From Chlorogloeopsis sp. ULAP01 (GTDB lineage: Bacteria > Cyanobacteriota > Cyanobacteriia > Cyanobacteriales > Nostocaceae), in assembly GCF_030381805.1 (NCBI RefSeq), contig NZ_JAUDRH010000020.1, forward strand, positions 1 to 64,000: a DNA stretch of 64,000 nt. Direction: 5' to 3'. Under the pieces are notes generated by a model, which was not told where the DNA came from, did not search any database, and saw nothing but the letters and a program-made list of their open reading frames with translations. Positions within the stretch are counted from its first letter, which is position 1, and each line of letters opens with the position of its first letter. Positions 1-9,353 of the stretch are shown here, one piece after another. A program made the translations under genes and the position numbers.

Positions 1-89
<89 letters not shown>

Positions 90-269
90 TTCTACGTTAG
101 TAGTTTGTTTAGCTCTTTCTTTGGCTATTTCTTTTTTGACCTCTAGCCTCGGTCTATTTGCTTTACTCCGCAGGCTATGTGTCTTATAATTGCTTTCAAA
201 CTATATTATTTTCATGGTTCGGCTTCCTTTCGAGCAGCGCTCTGTCGCGCCCCTCTCAGGCACTTATCT

Positions 270-298
270 ATAGTAGCCAACACATCTTTCACTGTCAA
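270..298 (-). promoter_or_regulatory. Probable rRNA operon promoter (sigma-70 type)
   Basis: On the minus strand a perfect -35 box TTGACA (293-298) is followed after exactly 17 bases by TACTAT (270-275), a good -10 box. Transcription would start near 263 and give a leader of roughly 175 bases before the 16S gene. Box quality, spacing and position fit an rRNA promoter. The start site itself is inferred. Confidence 0.7.
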
Positions 299-412
299 CT
301 ACTTTTCGAAAAATCTAAGAAAATTTTTTGGAATAGTCTAAAAAAATTAGTAGGTATAGGGTTTTGGGCTAAAGTATTCCTGGAACTAGAGAATTGATAT
401 TAAGAGTAAGTT

Positions 413-1276
413 GTGGATAATTTTGGAATTTTGCCCCCTTGGCTAGTAATAGATAAACTTTTACATGATTGGTTATTAGAGGATGTTGGTAGGGGTGATC
501 GCACTACTCAATCTCTTTTATATAAGGATGCAAAAGAAGGACAAGCAAAGTGGATAGCAAAAGCGCCCGGAGTAGTAGCTGGTTTGCCTATTGCGGCAAG
601 AGTGTTTCAAATTTTGAACGCAAAAGTTGGTTTTGAGGCTATCATCCTTGAAGGAAAAGAGTGTGAGCTAGGACAAACAATAGCGGAAATTAACGGTTCT
701 CTGGATGCATTATTGATGTGCGAGAGAGTTGCACTCAACTTGGCTATGCGCTTGAGTGGCATTGCCACATTGACGCAAAAATATGTGGAACAGATTGCAG
801 ATTTACCTGCTCAATTGGTAGATACGCGTAAAACTACACCGGGACTACGATTATTAGAAAAGTACGCAACTCAGGTAGGAGGGGCAACCAATCACCGCAT
901 GGGTTTGGATGATGCAGTGATGATCAAAGATAATCACATTGTGGCTGCTGGAGGAATTAAAGAAGCGATCGCTCGGATTCGCAAGCAAATTCCTTATCCT
1001 CTATCAATAGAAGTAGAAACGGAAAGCTTAGATCAGGTAGAAGAAGCTTTGCAGCATGGGGCTGACATTATTATGTTGGACAATATGTCTCTAGATTCAA
1101 TGCACAAAGCAGTGGAAATGATTCGTTTGGAGAGCGAGCGAGTGAAAATAGAGGCTTCAGGCAATATTACCTTAGATACGATTCGCGCAGTAGCAGAAAC
1201 AGGAGTGGACTATATTTCCAGCAGTGCACCCATTACACAGTCAAAATGGTTAGATTTGAGTATGAAAATCAAGTGA
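413..1276 (+). CDS. nadC: Nicotinate-nucleotide diphosphorylase (quinolinate phosphoribosyltransferase)
   Basis: Cytosolic enzyme of de novo NAD synthesis: it converts quinolinate and PRPP to nicotinate mononucleotide with release of CO2. The 287-residue length is normal for NadC. Recognisable family motifs are LLEDVGRGDRTT near the N terminus, LVDTRKTTPGLR with the phosphate-binding Arg/Lys, NHRMGLDDAVMIKDNH in the middle, and EVET and IMLDNM strands of the barrel. The start is a GTG at 413 with a weak purine-rich ribosome-binding stretch (TAAGAG) upstream; no in-frame ATG gives a full-length N terminus. It is divergent from the 16S gene, so the two share about 320 bases of upstream DNA. Confidence 0.95.
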   Translation: MDNFGILPPWLVIDKLLHDWLLEDVGRGDRTTQSLLYKDAKEGQAKWIAKAPGVVAGLPIAARVFQILNAKVGFEAIILEGKECELGQTIAEINGSLDALLMCERVALNLAMRLSGIATLTQKYVEQIADLPAQLVDTRKTTPGLRLLEKYATQVGGATNHRMGLDDAVMIKDNHIVAAGGIKEAIARIRKQIPYPLSIEVETESLDQVEEALQHGADIIMLDNMSLDSMHKAVEMIRLESERVKIEASGNITLDTIRAVAETGVDYISSSAPITQSKWLDLSMKIK

Positions 1277-1341
1277 ATTACTGTAGGCTCCGCAATATTT
1301 AAAATTCAACTAGATAACATTTCAGAACTTTGCAATAGCTG

Positions 1342-1785
1342 ATGCTGACATTCACCCAGCGTAAACCACCAAATCCACATACAGCAGTAACATTAACTTT
1401 GGCTTTGACAGCACAAGAGCGTACCCGTAGTCGTCATCATTTTGAGACAGAAGATGGACAAATAGTATGTTTGCGTTTACCCAGAGGTATGGTGCTGCAA
1501 AATGGGGATATTCTTCAAGATGAAACGAGCAATAGTATGATCAGAGTCATTGCCAAGCCAGAGCCAGTCTTCACTGTCACAGCTCAAACAGCGCTTTTAT
1601 TAATACGGGCGGCATATCATTTAGGTAATCGTCATGTCCCAATAGAAATTACGGCTGATTATTTACGATTATCTCCTGACCTAGTACTACGCGCAATGTT
1701 GGAAAAACTAGGACTAAAGGTTCACGAAGAGGTTTTACCCTTTCAACCAGAAGGGGGTGCTTATGGACACCATCACACTTACTAA
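1342..1785 (+). CDS. ureE: Urease accessory protein UreE
   Basis: Nickel metallochaperone that brings Ni2+ to the urease activation complex. The 147-residue protein shows the UreE layout: an N-terminal peptide-binding domain (residues about 1-70, with [14 protein letters not shown]) and a C-terminal metal-binding domain ([12 protein letters not shown] and LEKLGLKV...[13 protein letters not shown]). The short His-containing tail could bind nickel. The 3' end overlaps the start of ureF by 23 bases, so translation is probably coupled. The urease structural genes ureABC and ureD are not in the window, which is common in cyanobacteria where urease genes are scattered. Confidence 0.95.
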   Translation: MLTFTQRKPPNPHTAVTLTLALTAQERTRSRHHFETEDGQIVCLRLPRGMVLQNGDILQDETSNSMIRVIAKPEPVFTVTAQTALLLIRAAYHLGNRHVPIEITADYLRLSPDLVLRAMLEKLGLKVHEEVLPFQPEGGAYGHHHTY

Positions 1786-2452
1786 TAGTAATTTTTTGTA
1801 CATTTTGCAATTGGCAAGTCCAGCTTTGCCTGTGGGAGCATATAGTTATTCCGAAGGCTTGGAAACTTTGATTGAGAATAGCACAATCGCTACTAAAGAA
1901 AATTTAAAGCACTGGCTAGCAATGGAATTGTGTTATGGAACAATTCGCTTAGAAGCAGCTGTGATGGTACGAGCATATCAGTCAATGAAGGAGAACGATT
2001 TAAAGACTTTATCTGACTGGAATTTTTGGTTATCAGCAGCCAGAGAAACAGAGGAATTGCGTGCTTCCAGTGTAGGCATGGGGCGATCGCTGATGCGGCT
2101 ACTGGTAGACTTGCAACCACAGTTAGCAACAATTGGTAGTGCTATCGGTAATTATTGCAATTATGCGATCGCTTTTGGTGTTGCAAGTGCTTTTTGGCAA
2201 ATAAATATGGAAGCAGCAGTACTGGGATATCTGCATAATTGGGTGAGTAATTTAATTACTACTGGAGTAAAACTCATTCCTCTTGGTCAAACTGCAGGAC
2301 AGCAATTATTAATGGAGCTACAATTATTACTAAGTACTACTACAGTAGAAATTCTCGGTTTAGAGGATGATGAGCTTAGTTGTTGCAGTTGGGGTCTATC
2401 GCTAGCAAGCATGAGGCATGAAACATTGTATACAAGATTGTTTAGAAGTTAG
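1763..2452 (+). CDS. ureF: Urease accessory protein UreF
   Basis: All-helical protein that joins UreD/UreH and UreG in the complex activating apo-urease. Family signatures are visible: [20 protein letters not shown] near the N terminus, a middle [18 protein letters not shown] segment, and a C-terminal [10 protein letters not shown] followed by [21 protein letters not shown]. An earlier GTG at 1757 is possible, but the ATG at 1763 is better placed behind the purine-rich AGAAGGGGG inside the ureE 3' end. The 23-base overlap with ureE supports an operon. Confidence 0.95.
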   Translation: MDTITLTNSNFLYILQLASPALPVGAYSYSEGLETLIENSTIATKENLKHWLAMELCYGTIRLEAAVMVRAYQSMKENDLKTLSDWNFWLSAARETEELRASSVGMGRSLMRLLVDLQPQLATIGSAIGNYCNYAIAFGVASAFWQINMEAAVLGYLHNWVSNLITTGVKLIPLGQTAGQQLLMELQLLLSTTTVEILGLEDDELSCCSWGLSLASMRHETLYTRLFRS

Positions 2453-2522
2453 AGCAAGATAGGGAAATGAGCAGAGGGAGTAATAAACAACTAACCACTA
2501 ACTACTATACATTGATAAAATT

Positions 2523-3119
2523 ATGAGTGCCTTTCGAGTCGGTATAGCTGGTCCTGTAGGTTCGGGAAAAACTGCTTTAGTAGATGCTTTGTGTAAGGCA
2601 ATGCGTGAGCAGTATAAAATTGCAGTAGTGACAAATGATATTTATACACAAGAGGATGCACGGTTTTTGGTACATTCTCAAGCACTGCCAAGCGATCGCA
2701 TTGTGGGAGTAGAGACTGGTGGTTGTCCTCACACTGCAATTCGCGAAGATGCTTCGATAAATATAGCAGCTATAGAACAGTTAGAGGCAGATTTTCCAGA
2801 TTTAAATTTAGTTTTTCTAGAAAGTGGTGGTGACAATTTAGCTGCTACTTTTAGTCCAGAACTTGTTGATTTAACTATTTATGTAATTGATGTAGCAGCT
2901 GGTGATAAAATTCCCCGTAAAGGTGGCCCAGGAATTACGAAATCTGATTTACTAGTAATAAATAAAACTGATTTAGCTCTCTATGTTGGTGCCTCGCTAA
3001 CTGTAATGGAAAGTGATGCCAAGAAAATGCGTGGCAATAAGCCCTTTGTGTTTACAAATTTAAAAAATCAGGAAGGTCTTGCAGATGTAATTAAATTTTT
3101 ATTAACAAATATCTGCTAA
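2523..3119 (+). CDS. ureG: Urease accessory GTPase UreG
   Basis: SIMIBI-class GTPase that hydrolyses GTP to drive nickel insertion into urease. The 198-residue protein has the P-loop GPVGSGKT (about residues 10-17), [13 protein letters not shown], the metal-binding [17 protein letters not shown] (Cys-Pro-His motif), [15 protein letters not shown] and the guanine-recognition NKTDLA. All catalytic motifs look intact. It lies 70 bases after ureF on the same strand and is probably the last gene of a ureEFG unit, because the next gene is on the opposite strand. Confidence 0.97.
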   Translation: MSAFRVGIAGPVGSGKTALVDALCKAMREQYKIAVVTNDIYTQEDARFLVHSQALPSDRIVGVETGGCPHTAIREDASINIAAIEQLEADFPDLNLVFLESGGDNLAATFSPELVDLTIYVIDVAAGDKIPRKGGPGITKSDLLVINKTDLALYVGASLTVMESDAKKMRGNKPFVFTNLKNQEGLADVIKFLLTNIC

Positions 3120-3132
3120 TTTTTCCTAAGCT

Positions 3133-3627
3133 TTAATCTGTACCAGACCAACTCCAAACCGGGTTTCCTGTATTGACACTTTTTTTGGTAATGGAGGGTG
3201 TGAAACTATTAACGTCTCTGTTTCCAGTCATATCTAGAATTAAATATACTTTGCCACCATTAAATCTGACACGTAAATAGGAATGAGAATTATATGTTTC
3301 GTTGCCATATTTGATAATTCTGCCAGTAGCTACACATTTTTGAAAGGCAAGCTTAAGGTTTGCTACCCAAGTAACACTAAAGCGATCAAAAGAGGCGATC
3401 GTAAAGGCTCCTGCAAAAGAGCTTAATTTTGCTTGACCGTTGACTGTATATCCGCCCTCATAATAAGGTGCACGCTGTTCTGTGATAATCACTTTCTGAG
3501 GACAGTTTACATCAGGTGCATCTACAGATTTGAAAACACCCAGTTCTACTTGGGTTGCTTGAACTGACATAGCAGGGGAAAAAGCAAAAATGACAGATTC
3601 TAAACCAATGATAAATTTTTTACACAT
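3133..3627 (-). CDS. Hypothetical exported protein
   Basis: A 164-residue protein that I do not recognise. The N terminus (MCKKFIIGLESVIFAFSPAMSVQA) looks like a Sec signal peptide with cleavage near residue 24. The rest is beta-rich, with two Cys residues (in VNCPQK and FQKCVA) that could form a disulphide in the periplasm. It is convergent with ureG, 13 bases away, and is a single gene with about 820 bases of non-coding DNA upstream. No function is assigned. Confidence 0.6.
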   Translation of the reverse strand: MCKKFIIGLESVIFAFSPAMSVQATQVELGVFKSVDAPDVNCPQKVIITEQRAPYYEGGYTVNGQAKLSSFAGAFTIASFDRFSVTWVANLKLAFQKCVATGRIIKYGNETYNSHSYLRVRFNGGKVYLILDMTGNRDVNSFTPSITKKSVNTGNPVWSWSGTD

Positions 3628-4450
3628 TATTATTACTCAATAAAATGACAGCACAAATAACACAATTTTCTAATGATATTTAAAATAAACTAATAGGTTT
3701 AAAAAAGACAGAAATTATTAACAAGGATTGATTGCATAATAATTTAGTGATTCCTAATTTTTAATTATTACTTCCAGTTATACAGTTCTAATTTACCTAG
3801 CAACTCAGAATTTGCTCATACATTTATATATTGTTATTCAGCCAGATGCAAAGTGGTATAATACAACAAAATTAGCCATAAATTTTTACTTAATTTATTT
3901 AAAGTTTTTATAAAATTAAGGATGCAGAAAACTATAGTGACCTACTAGTTAAAATAAAAATATAATTGAATAGTCTACTAAAGTGAATTTTTCATATGTT
4001 TAGGATTAAAATCCAAACAAATCGTCATTTGGCTATTCTAATTTTAATGAATTTTTTAGGAAAAATAAGAATCGAAGAGATGACTAGCAATTTCAATAAT
4101 TAAATTTATTAACCTTTCTTCGTCATAACTTCAATTTGCTGAGGCAATAAAATATATCCAGCTTCAATTGATTAGGGACATTTTTAGTTTTTTAATTAAA
4201 GATTATAGCTTTAATTATCATATCTTGGGAATTAATATAAAGGTGATAATTTAAAAAAAATTTTGTTTTTTTGTAAATAAAATGATACAGTATCGGTGAA
4301 TTCACTAACAACACTTGTATAGCTCAAAAGACCTTCTTGAATTAAAAAATAGCAGTATCAAAACATTTAGCCATCACAAGCACACTAAATATTAGTAATG
4401 AGATATTAAAAAACTAGAAATAATTTAAGTAATACTACTGAGACATTTAA
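3628..4450. other. AT-rich intergenic region, no gene seen
   Basis: About 820 bases of very AT-rich DNA between two divergently transcribed genes. I see many stop codons in all frames, no tRNA-like element and no clear repeat. It presumably holds the promoters of both flanking genes, but I could not pick out a convincing -35/-10 pair. Confidence 0.6.
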
Positions 4451-5425
4451 ATGACAATGGTTCAACATATTCTCAAAGCTACAAAAGAAACTGTGCATCT
4501 AGGTGGTTTCTCGCATTTGCTAGAATCAGTATTAACAGTTGACTCTGGTGATACAGTGGAGGTAGAAACTTACACTGGTTACTATATCCACGACAAAGCT
4601 CCTCCAGAGTTTCTCACGCCAGAATTTTTAGATATCTGCCAAAATCTGTCACCAGAACGTAAGATAGCAGAGGGGCCACATTTGCTAACAGGGCCAATTT
4701 ATGTGCGGGGAGCAGAACCTGGAGATGTTTTGGAAGTAAAATTAGAAGCAATTAAACCAAGCTTACCCATTGGTTTCAATGCTATTCGTACTGGTTGGGG
4801 AGCCTTACCACACCAATTTCCACAAGCGGCTTTGAGATTTATTTCTCTTGACTTGGAAAAAAATATTGCTGAGTTTCCCAAAAACAGCAGTATTAAAATT
4901 CCTCTGAAACCTTTTTTTGGCATACTTGGGGTGGCAACTCCAGAGATACAACGTTCTTCAATTCCTCCTGGTTGCTATGGCGGCAATATCGACAACCGTG
5001 AATTACAAGCAGGTTCAAGAGTATTCTTACCTGTTTTCGTCCCCGGTGCTTTATTTTCTATAGGTGATGGGCATTCAGCACAGGGAGATGGCGAAGTAAA
5101 TGTTACTGCTATTGAAACTTCTATGAACGGTATTATCAAACTAAATCTTCGTAAGGATTTGCAGTTGACAACGCCTATAGCTGAAACTTCCACTGACATA
5201 ATCACAATGGGTTTCAGTCAAACTCTGGATGAAGCTTTTGAATTAGCTTTAACAAATATGATTGATTTTTTGGTAAAGTTTGTCCGACTATCACCAGAAG
5301 ATGCTTATGTGTTGTGTAGCCTAGCAGTAAATTTTCGTATTACTCAAGTTGTTAATAATCCACAAAAAGGTGTACACGGAATGTTACCCAAGTCTATTTT
5401 ACCTGAAGATTTACAGTTATTGTAA
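4451..5425 (+). CDS. Acetamidase/formamidase family protein
   Basis: Member of the FmdA/AmdA amidase family, which hydrolyses formamide or short aliphatic amides to ammonia and the acid. The 324-residue protein has typical segments: VESGD-like VDSGDTVEVETYTGYY, the strongly conserved LTGPIYVRGAEPGDVLEV near residues 77-94, PPGCYGGNIDNRELQAGSRVFLPVFVPGALFSIGDGHSAQGDGEV in the middle, and a C-terminal helical section. The GDGHSAQGDGE metal-binding segment is intact. An alternative ATG lies two codons in. The substrate is not determinable from sequence. It lies between urease accessory genes and a ureide-degrading pair, fitting nitrogen scavenging. Confidence 0.88.
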   Translation: MTMVQHILKATKETVHLGGFSHLLESVLTVDSGDTVEVETYTGYYIHDKAPPEFLTPEFLDICQNLSPERKIAEGPHLLTGPIYVRGAEPGDVLEVKLEAIKPSLPIGFNAIRTGWGALPHQFPQAALRFISLDLEKNIAEFPKNSSIKIPLKPFFGILGVATPEIQRSSIPPGCYGGNIDNRELQAGSRVFLPVFVPGALFSIGDGHSAQGDGEVNVTAIETSMNGIIKLNLRKDLQLTTPIAETSTDIITMGFSQTLDEAFELALTNMIDFLVKFVRLSPEDAYVLCSLAVNFRITQVVNNPQKGVHGMLPKSILPEDLQLL

Positions 5426-5783
5426 AGCAAATTGTTATGGATTAGTAGTTTTAGTGACTATGATTCAACTACTAAAAAGTATAGAGATTTACTCCAGGAG
5501 AAACTAATACCAATTTAAAAAATGATTAAGGGTAGATGGATTTAGCAAACCCTGACATACCAGGGAGATTCCCAATCCAAAATCCGTATTGAAAAGCTTT
5601 GATCGGAGGAAACATCCGCACCCTTACGGGAACCCACTCCGCGTCTACAAACTTTTCGCAAAATTCAAAATCGTATAACGTACATAGTGTTCTAACATCA
5701 AGGAAGTGGTGAGCCAGAGGAAGTTTGCTTATATAGCCATCTTTACCACTAACTACTATCTAATAACTACTATCTACTGATAA
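5426..5783. repeat. Intergenic region with a dispersed-repeat-like segment
   Basis: This 358-base gap has no credible gene. Around 5598-5660 it carries GC-richer text unlike its AT-rich surroundings (GGAGGAAACATCCGCACCC, then a stretch with TTACGGGAACCCACTCCGCG). Such segments are commonly repeated in filamentous cyanobacterial genomes. I recognise the style but found no full second copy in the window. Confidence 0.4.
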
Positions 5784-6545
5784 ATGACTACTTGGTTGCT
5801 TTTAATTTTGAGTGGATTACTTTCTGGTGTTCTTGCTGGATTCCTTGGAATTGGCGGCGGTACAATTTTAGTACCTTTGCAAATTGCATTAGGGTATCCA
5901 CCTGTACAAGCTGTTGCAACTAGTAGTTTGGCGATCGCAATTACAGCTATTTCTGGCACTGTACAAAATTGGCGAATGGGTTATATTAATGCCCGGAGAG
6001 TTATTTTATTAGGTTTGCCCGCTCTACTGACAGCACAATTAGGTGTCTATTTAGCAAATATTTTTCCTCCAAAGATAATATTAATTGCTTTTGGTTTGTT
6101 ACTTTTATTAAATATTTATCTAGTTGAATTACGTAAACGATTAAGTAGAAAAAATGTGCAAAACCAGCCACAAAAATTAAATCCAGTTATAGCTAGAATA
6201 CTTACTGGTGGCTCTGCTGGTATATTAGCAGGTTTATTTGGTGTTGGTGGTGGCGTAATTATGGTACCACTACAAATTTTATTACTAGCTGAACCAATTA
6301 AAGTAGCAATTCAAACTAGTTTAGGTGTAATTGTAATTACTGCTATTTCTGCAACGATAGGACACGCTATTAGCGAGAATATTTTGTTTCTAGAGGGGTT
6401 AATTTTAGGATTGGGAGGACTGGTGGGAGTGCAAATTAGTACTCGCTTTTTGCCTAAATTGTCAGACCAATTTGTTAGCTTTGCATTTCGGTTTTTGCTA
6501 GCAGTGTTATCAGTTTATATATTTTGGCAAGCTTGGCAAATATAG
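5784..6545 (+). CDS. Sulfite exporter TauE/SafE family membrane protein
   Basis: Inner-membrane permease of the TauE/SafE family (export or import of sulfur-containing or organic anions; the substrate is unknown here). The 253 residues form about eight hydrophobic segments arranged as two related halves, each opening with the family glycine motif: GFLGIGGGTILVPL (residues about 13-26) and GLFGVGGGVIMVPL (about 152-165). A charged cytoplasmic linker (ELRKRLSRKNVQNQPQK) joins the halves. It follows the amidase gene by about 360 bases on the same strand, but the gap argues against tight coupling. Confidence 0.9.
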   Translation: MTTWLLLILSGLLSGVLAGFLGIGGGTILVPLQIALGYPPVQAVATSSLAIAITAISGTVQNWRMGYINARRVILLGLPALLTAQLGVYLANIFPPKIILIAFGLLLLLNIYLVELRKRLSRKNVQNQPQKLNPVIARILTGGSAGILAGLFGVGGGVIMVPLQILLLAEPIKVAIQTSLGVIVITAISATIGHAISENILFLEGLILGLGGLVGVQISTRFLPKLSDQFVSFAFRFLLAVLSVYIFWQAWQI

Positions 6546-7387
6546 CTATTTAGTTAGTAAAGAAATCACGGCTTTACAGAAATTACTTTCTTTCAATGCT
6601 TTTTACTCTTCATTATTTTTTTTTAGAAATAATGAAAGGGTTAGTTAGCATTATAGAATTAATCTGTATCGCCGCGAAATTAAGTCGCTAAAGTGTATAC
6701 AAGATGTGAGTTATCACTTTTATATTACGTGTTTTTCTTTTAAGAATATTTAAAATATAATGGTTTACAATTAAAATTTTTTAAAAGTCAATATCTAAAA
6801 TACCGAAAGCAAATTATTGAGAAAAAATAATTAAACATTATATCAAAATAGTTGAATTTATTAAAATATAATAAAATTAACAAAAACCCTCAAATAGCTA
6901 TTTAAAATCAAGTTAGATTCTTATACTGATTTTACTATTATTTATGTTAGATAACAGATGTTATGGGAATCAGGTTTAATTTCTGAAAAATTAAGTATTT
7001 GTAGAGAAGCCAGTGGTTGCGCGGGTTAAGCGCATTGTAGCACCTGGCATGGCGTTACGCTTTGCGATAAAACACCCTACGTGTTGTTCAAAAACCAAAT
7101 AGTAATCCTATATCTTTAGTAAGACTTGGGTAGTACTTGAATTTAAAAGCTATTACTGACTTGAAAACTGATAATGCTAAATCTGCGATGGGCTAAGTAG
7201 CATCCCAAATAAAAATGTATTTGCAGTACAGGAAACTATCTGAGTAGGATGACCTATGCTTACTATTGATATGATTTCAGTAATGCAATAATTGGTCATG
7301 TTAGTAAATCCGAGTTCTGATCAGAGTACTTAGCTACATATATACGCAATAACAGATAACATATCCAATATTTAAAATCTAGAACCT
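6546..7387. other. Intergenic region with a partial dispersed repeat
   Basis: About 840 bases with no supported gene. Most is AT-rich. A GC-rich island at about 7000-7085 contains GTTGCGCGGGTTAAGCGC, GGCATGGCGTTACGC and ACACCCTACGTGTTGTTC. It resembles the cyanobacterial interspersed sequence that also appears, inverted, at about 16509-16545. Confidence 0.5.
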
Positions 7388-8245
7388 ATGCAACCTCCAT
7401 CCTTTCAAGCAATCACACAGCGTCCAGTTCTGAAATTACCTAATCAAGCTAGAGTTGCTGTATGGGTAGTCATGAATGTAGAGCATTTCACCTTCGGCAA
7501 GTTAGGAACGGCAATTCAATCGCATTTAAATAGTTACCCAGAAATAGCTAACTATGGTTGGCGGGATTACGGTAACCGCGTTGGTATTTGGCGGTTATTT
7601 AACTTGTTTGCTGAATTGGAGTTTCCTGTCACTGCTGCTGTTAACGGCGAAATTTGCCAACTTTATCCCGATATTATAAAGGCTATACAGGAATATGGCT
7701 GGGAAGTGATGGGTCATGGTCTTAATAATTCTACTGGTCATAGTGGCATGGAACGGGAAGCAGAAACTCAGATAATTGAGAAAACTGTAAGTTTACTTGA
7801 AAAAGCCACTGGGAAAAGACCTAAAGGATGGTTAACCCCAGGATTTTCAATTACAGAATCAACTTTTGAATTATTACATTCAGCAGGAATAGTTTACGTT
7901 GCTGACTGGGTAAATGATGACCAACCTTATTGGTATCCATTATCTAATGACCGCTTACTGGCAATTCCTTATACTATAGAAGCAAATGATATTACTTTAT
8001 GTTTGAGTAATCGCTTTTCTGGTTTAGAGTTTGCACAAGCAATCAAAGACCAATTTGAGCAATTGTGGGAAGACGGAGAAAAGCAAGGACGAATAATGGC
8101 AATTGGCTTACATCCATTTATTGTTGGTCAGCCGCTAAGATTGAAGTACTTAAAGCAGTGTTTATTACATATCAAAAACAAGCCAAATTCTTGGTTAACT
8201 ACAGGTGAAGGTATTTATGAATGGTTTAGCAGTAATGCTAATTAA
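7388..8245 (+). CDS. Polysaccharide deacetylase-family protein, PuuE-like (probable allantoinase)
   Basis: A 285-residue NodB/CE4-fold metalloenzyme. Segments such as WVVMNVEHF, YGWRDYGNRVGIWRLFNLF, GWEVMGHGLNNSTGHSGM and GWLTPGFSITESTFELLHSAGIVYVADWVNDDQP match the PuuE-type subgroup, which includes metal-independent allantoinases, more than peptidoglycan deacetylases. MGHG with a following His and the C-terminal GLHPF supply candidate active-site residues. There is no signal peptide, so it is cytosolic. The next gene, 65 bases downstream, is an AllA-type ureidoglycolate lyase, which supports hydrolysis of allantoin to allantoate. A role on another cyclic amide or sugar substrate remains possible. 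Confidence 0.82.
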   Translation: MQPPSFQAITQRPVLKLPNQARVAVWVVMNVEHFTFGKLGTAIQSHLNSYPEIANYGWRDYGNRVGIWRLFNLFAELEFPVTAAVNGEICQLYPDIIKAIQEYGWEVMGHGLNNSTGHSGMEREAETQIIEKTVSLLEKATGKRPKGWLTPGFSITESTFELLHSAGIVYVADWVNDDQPYWYPLSNDRLLAIPYTIEANDITLCLSNRFSGLEFAQAIKDQFEQLWEDGEKQGRIMAIGLHPFIVGQPLRLKYLKQCLLHIKNKPNSWLTTGEGIYEWFSSNAN

Positions 8246-8310
8246 CAACTATGATTAAAATATAATTTTATTAAGTTATTTGATTTTAAACTATTACATG
8301 AAGTCTTTAT

Positions 8311-8892
8311 ATGTCTAATTCATCTAGCAGAGTTTTAAAAATTCCCGTTATTGATGCTAATTCAGAAAATATTAAACCTTTTGGATATCTTTTGGGCGAT
8401 AATGTTAGCAAACCAGGTTTAGAAATTCCTTTTTATCAAGGTAGAGTCATTGAAGGCGAAAATCTTGATTTTATCTATCGTGGTACGGCAACTTTTAGAA
8501 CCGCGAAAATTATGCCGGGTTATCCAGCTATTATTTGGCTAGAACGCCATATGCATATGACCCAACTATTTGTCGGTTTGGGAAAAGCACCATTCATTAT
8601 GGTAATGGCACCACCTAATCACGAACAGGGTGAAAATTTACCAGACTTAAATCAAGTGAAAGCTCTAAGATTTCCCGCCGGACACGCACTATTACTACAT
8701 CTTGGTACCTGGCATGACTTTCCTATTGCCTGCGAGCAACCAGTTGTGATCTTGACAGCAAATTCTGATGAAGTTGTAATTGCTTTAAGTCAAATTAAAC
8801 AACCTGGAGAAATGAATCAAGGTGATGTTTACAAAGTTTCTCTGCCAATGCGACTAGGTTATGAAATTCAGCTAGATGTAATTAATCAGTGA
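8311..8892 (+). CDS. allA: Ureidoglycolate lyase family protein (AllA-like)
   Basis: AllA cleaves ureidoglycolate to glyoxylate and urea, the last step of allantoin breakdown. The 193-residue protein has the AllA hallmark WLERHMHMTQLFVGLGKAPF (compare VERHP.S.Q.F.PL in classical AllA), followed by FPAGHALLLHLGTWHDFP, which gives the cupin-type His residues. The N-terminal third (PIDANSENIKPFGYLL-like) also fits. It lies 65 bases after the PuuE-like gene and is probably cotranscribed. The product urea would feed urease, whose accessory genes lie 5 kb away. The substrate is inferred from family and neighbour. Confidence 0.85.
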   Translation: MSNSSSRVLKIPVIDANSENIKPFGYLLGDNVSKPGLEIPFYQGRVIEGENLDFIYRGTATFRTAKIMPGYPAIIWLERHMHMTQLFVGLGKAPFIMVMAPPNHEQGENLPDLNQVKALRFPAGHALLLHLGTWHDFPIACEQPVVILTANSDEVVIALSQIKQPGEMNQGDVYKVSLPMRLGYEIQLDVINQ

Positions 8893-9353
8893 GTTATTGT
8901 ATTAGAAGTATATTAGTTGAAAAGCCTCTGATTTGTGATGGAGACTTAAGCGAGAAGTAAATTGTTTATTTGACCTTCAAGTAACATTCAAATAAGCGTT
9001 TATTGTGATTGCTGTAATAATTTAGTTTTTAAATCAATGGTTTAGTCAGACTGTTATGAATACACTGACAGACCAACAATTAATGTATAAGGTAAGCAAA
9101 AGAAGCATATACTATTTGCCTTGTTGATTAAGAGAAACACTCATAAGAATTAATTCTCATTAACTTCCGATCTGAAGCACTAGTTTTCAAGCTATGATTG
9201 ACCCTAGTTTGACAATATAACCTAATATATAAATTCGTAGTGTTGTATTTAGTTTTATCTTGTTCACAATGAACAAAAAGCAAGCGCACAGTTGTTATGC
9301 GGTTGCAAACAAATTTTATGAGAGTTGATTGCTGATCACAAATTTTTTAATAC
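8893..9353. other. Intergenic region, no gene seen
   Basis: About 460 bases without a supported reading frame. Text at about 9208-9233 (TTTGACAATATAACC then TAATATATAAA) is AT-rich and promoter-like, but the spacing of the boxes is poor, so I do not call a promoter. Confidence 0.4.

Noticed and set aside
158..397. Open frame over the rRNA leader
   Set aside because: It lies antisense to the rRNA leader and promoter, has no ribosome-binding site, and its translation has no family resemblance.
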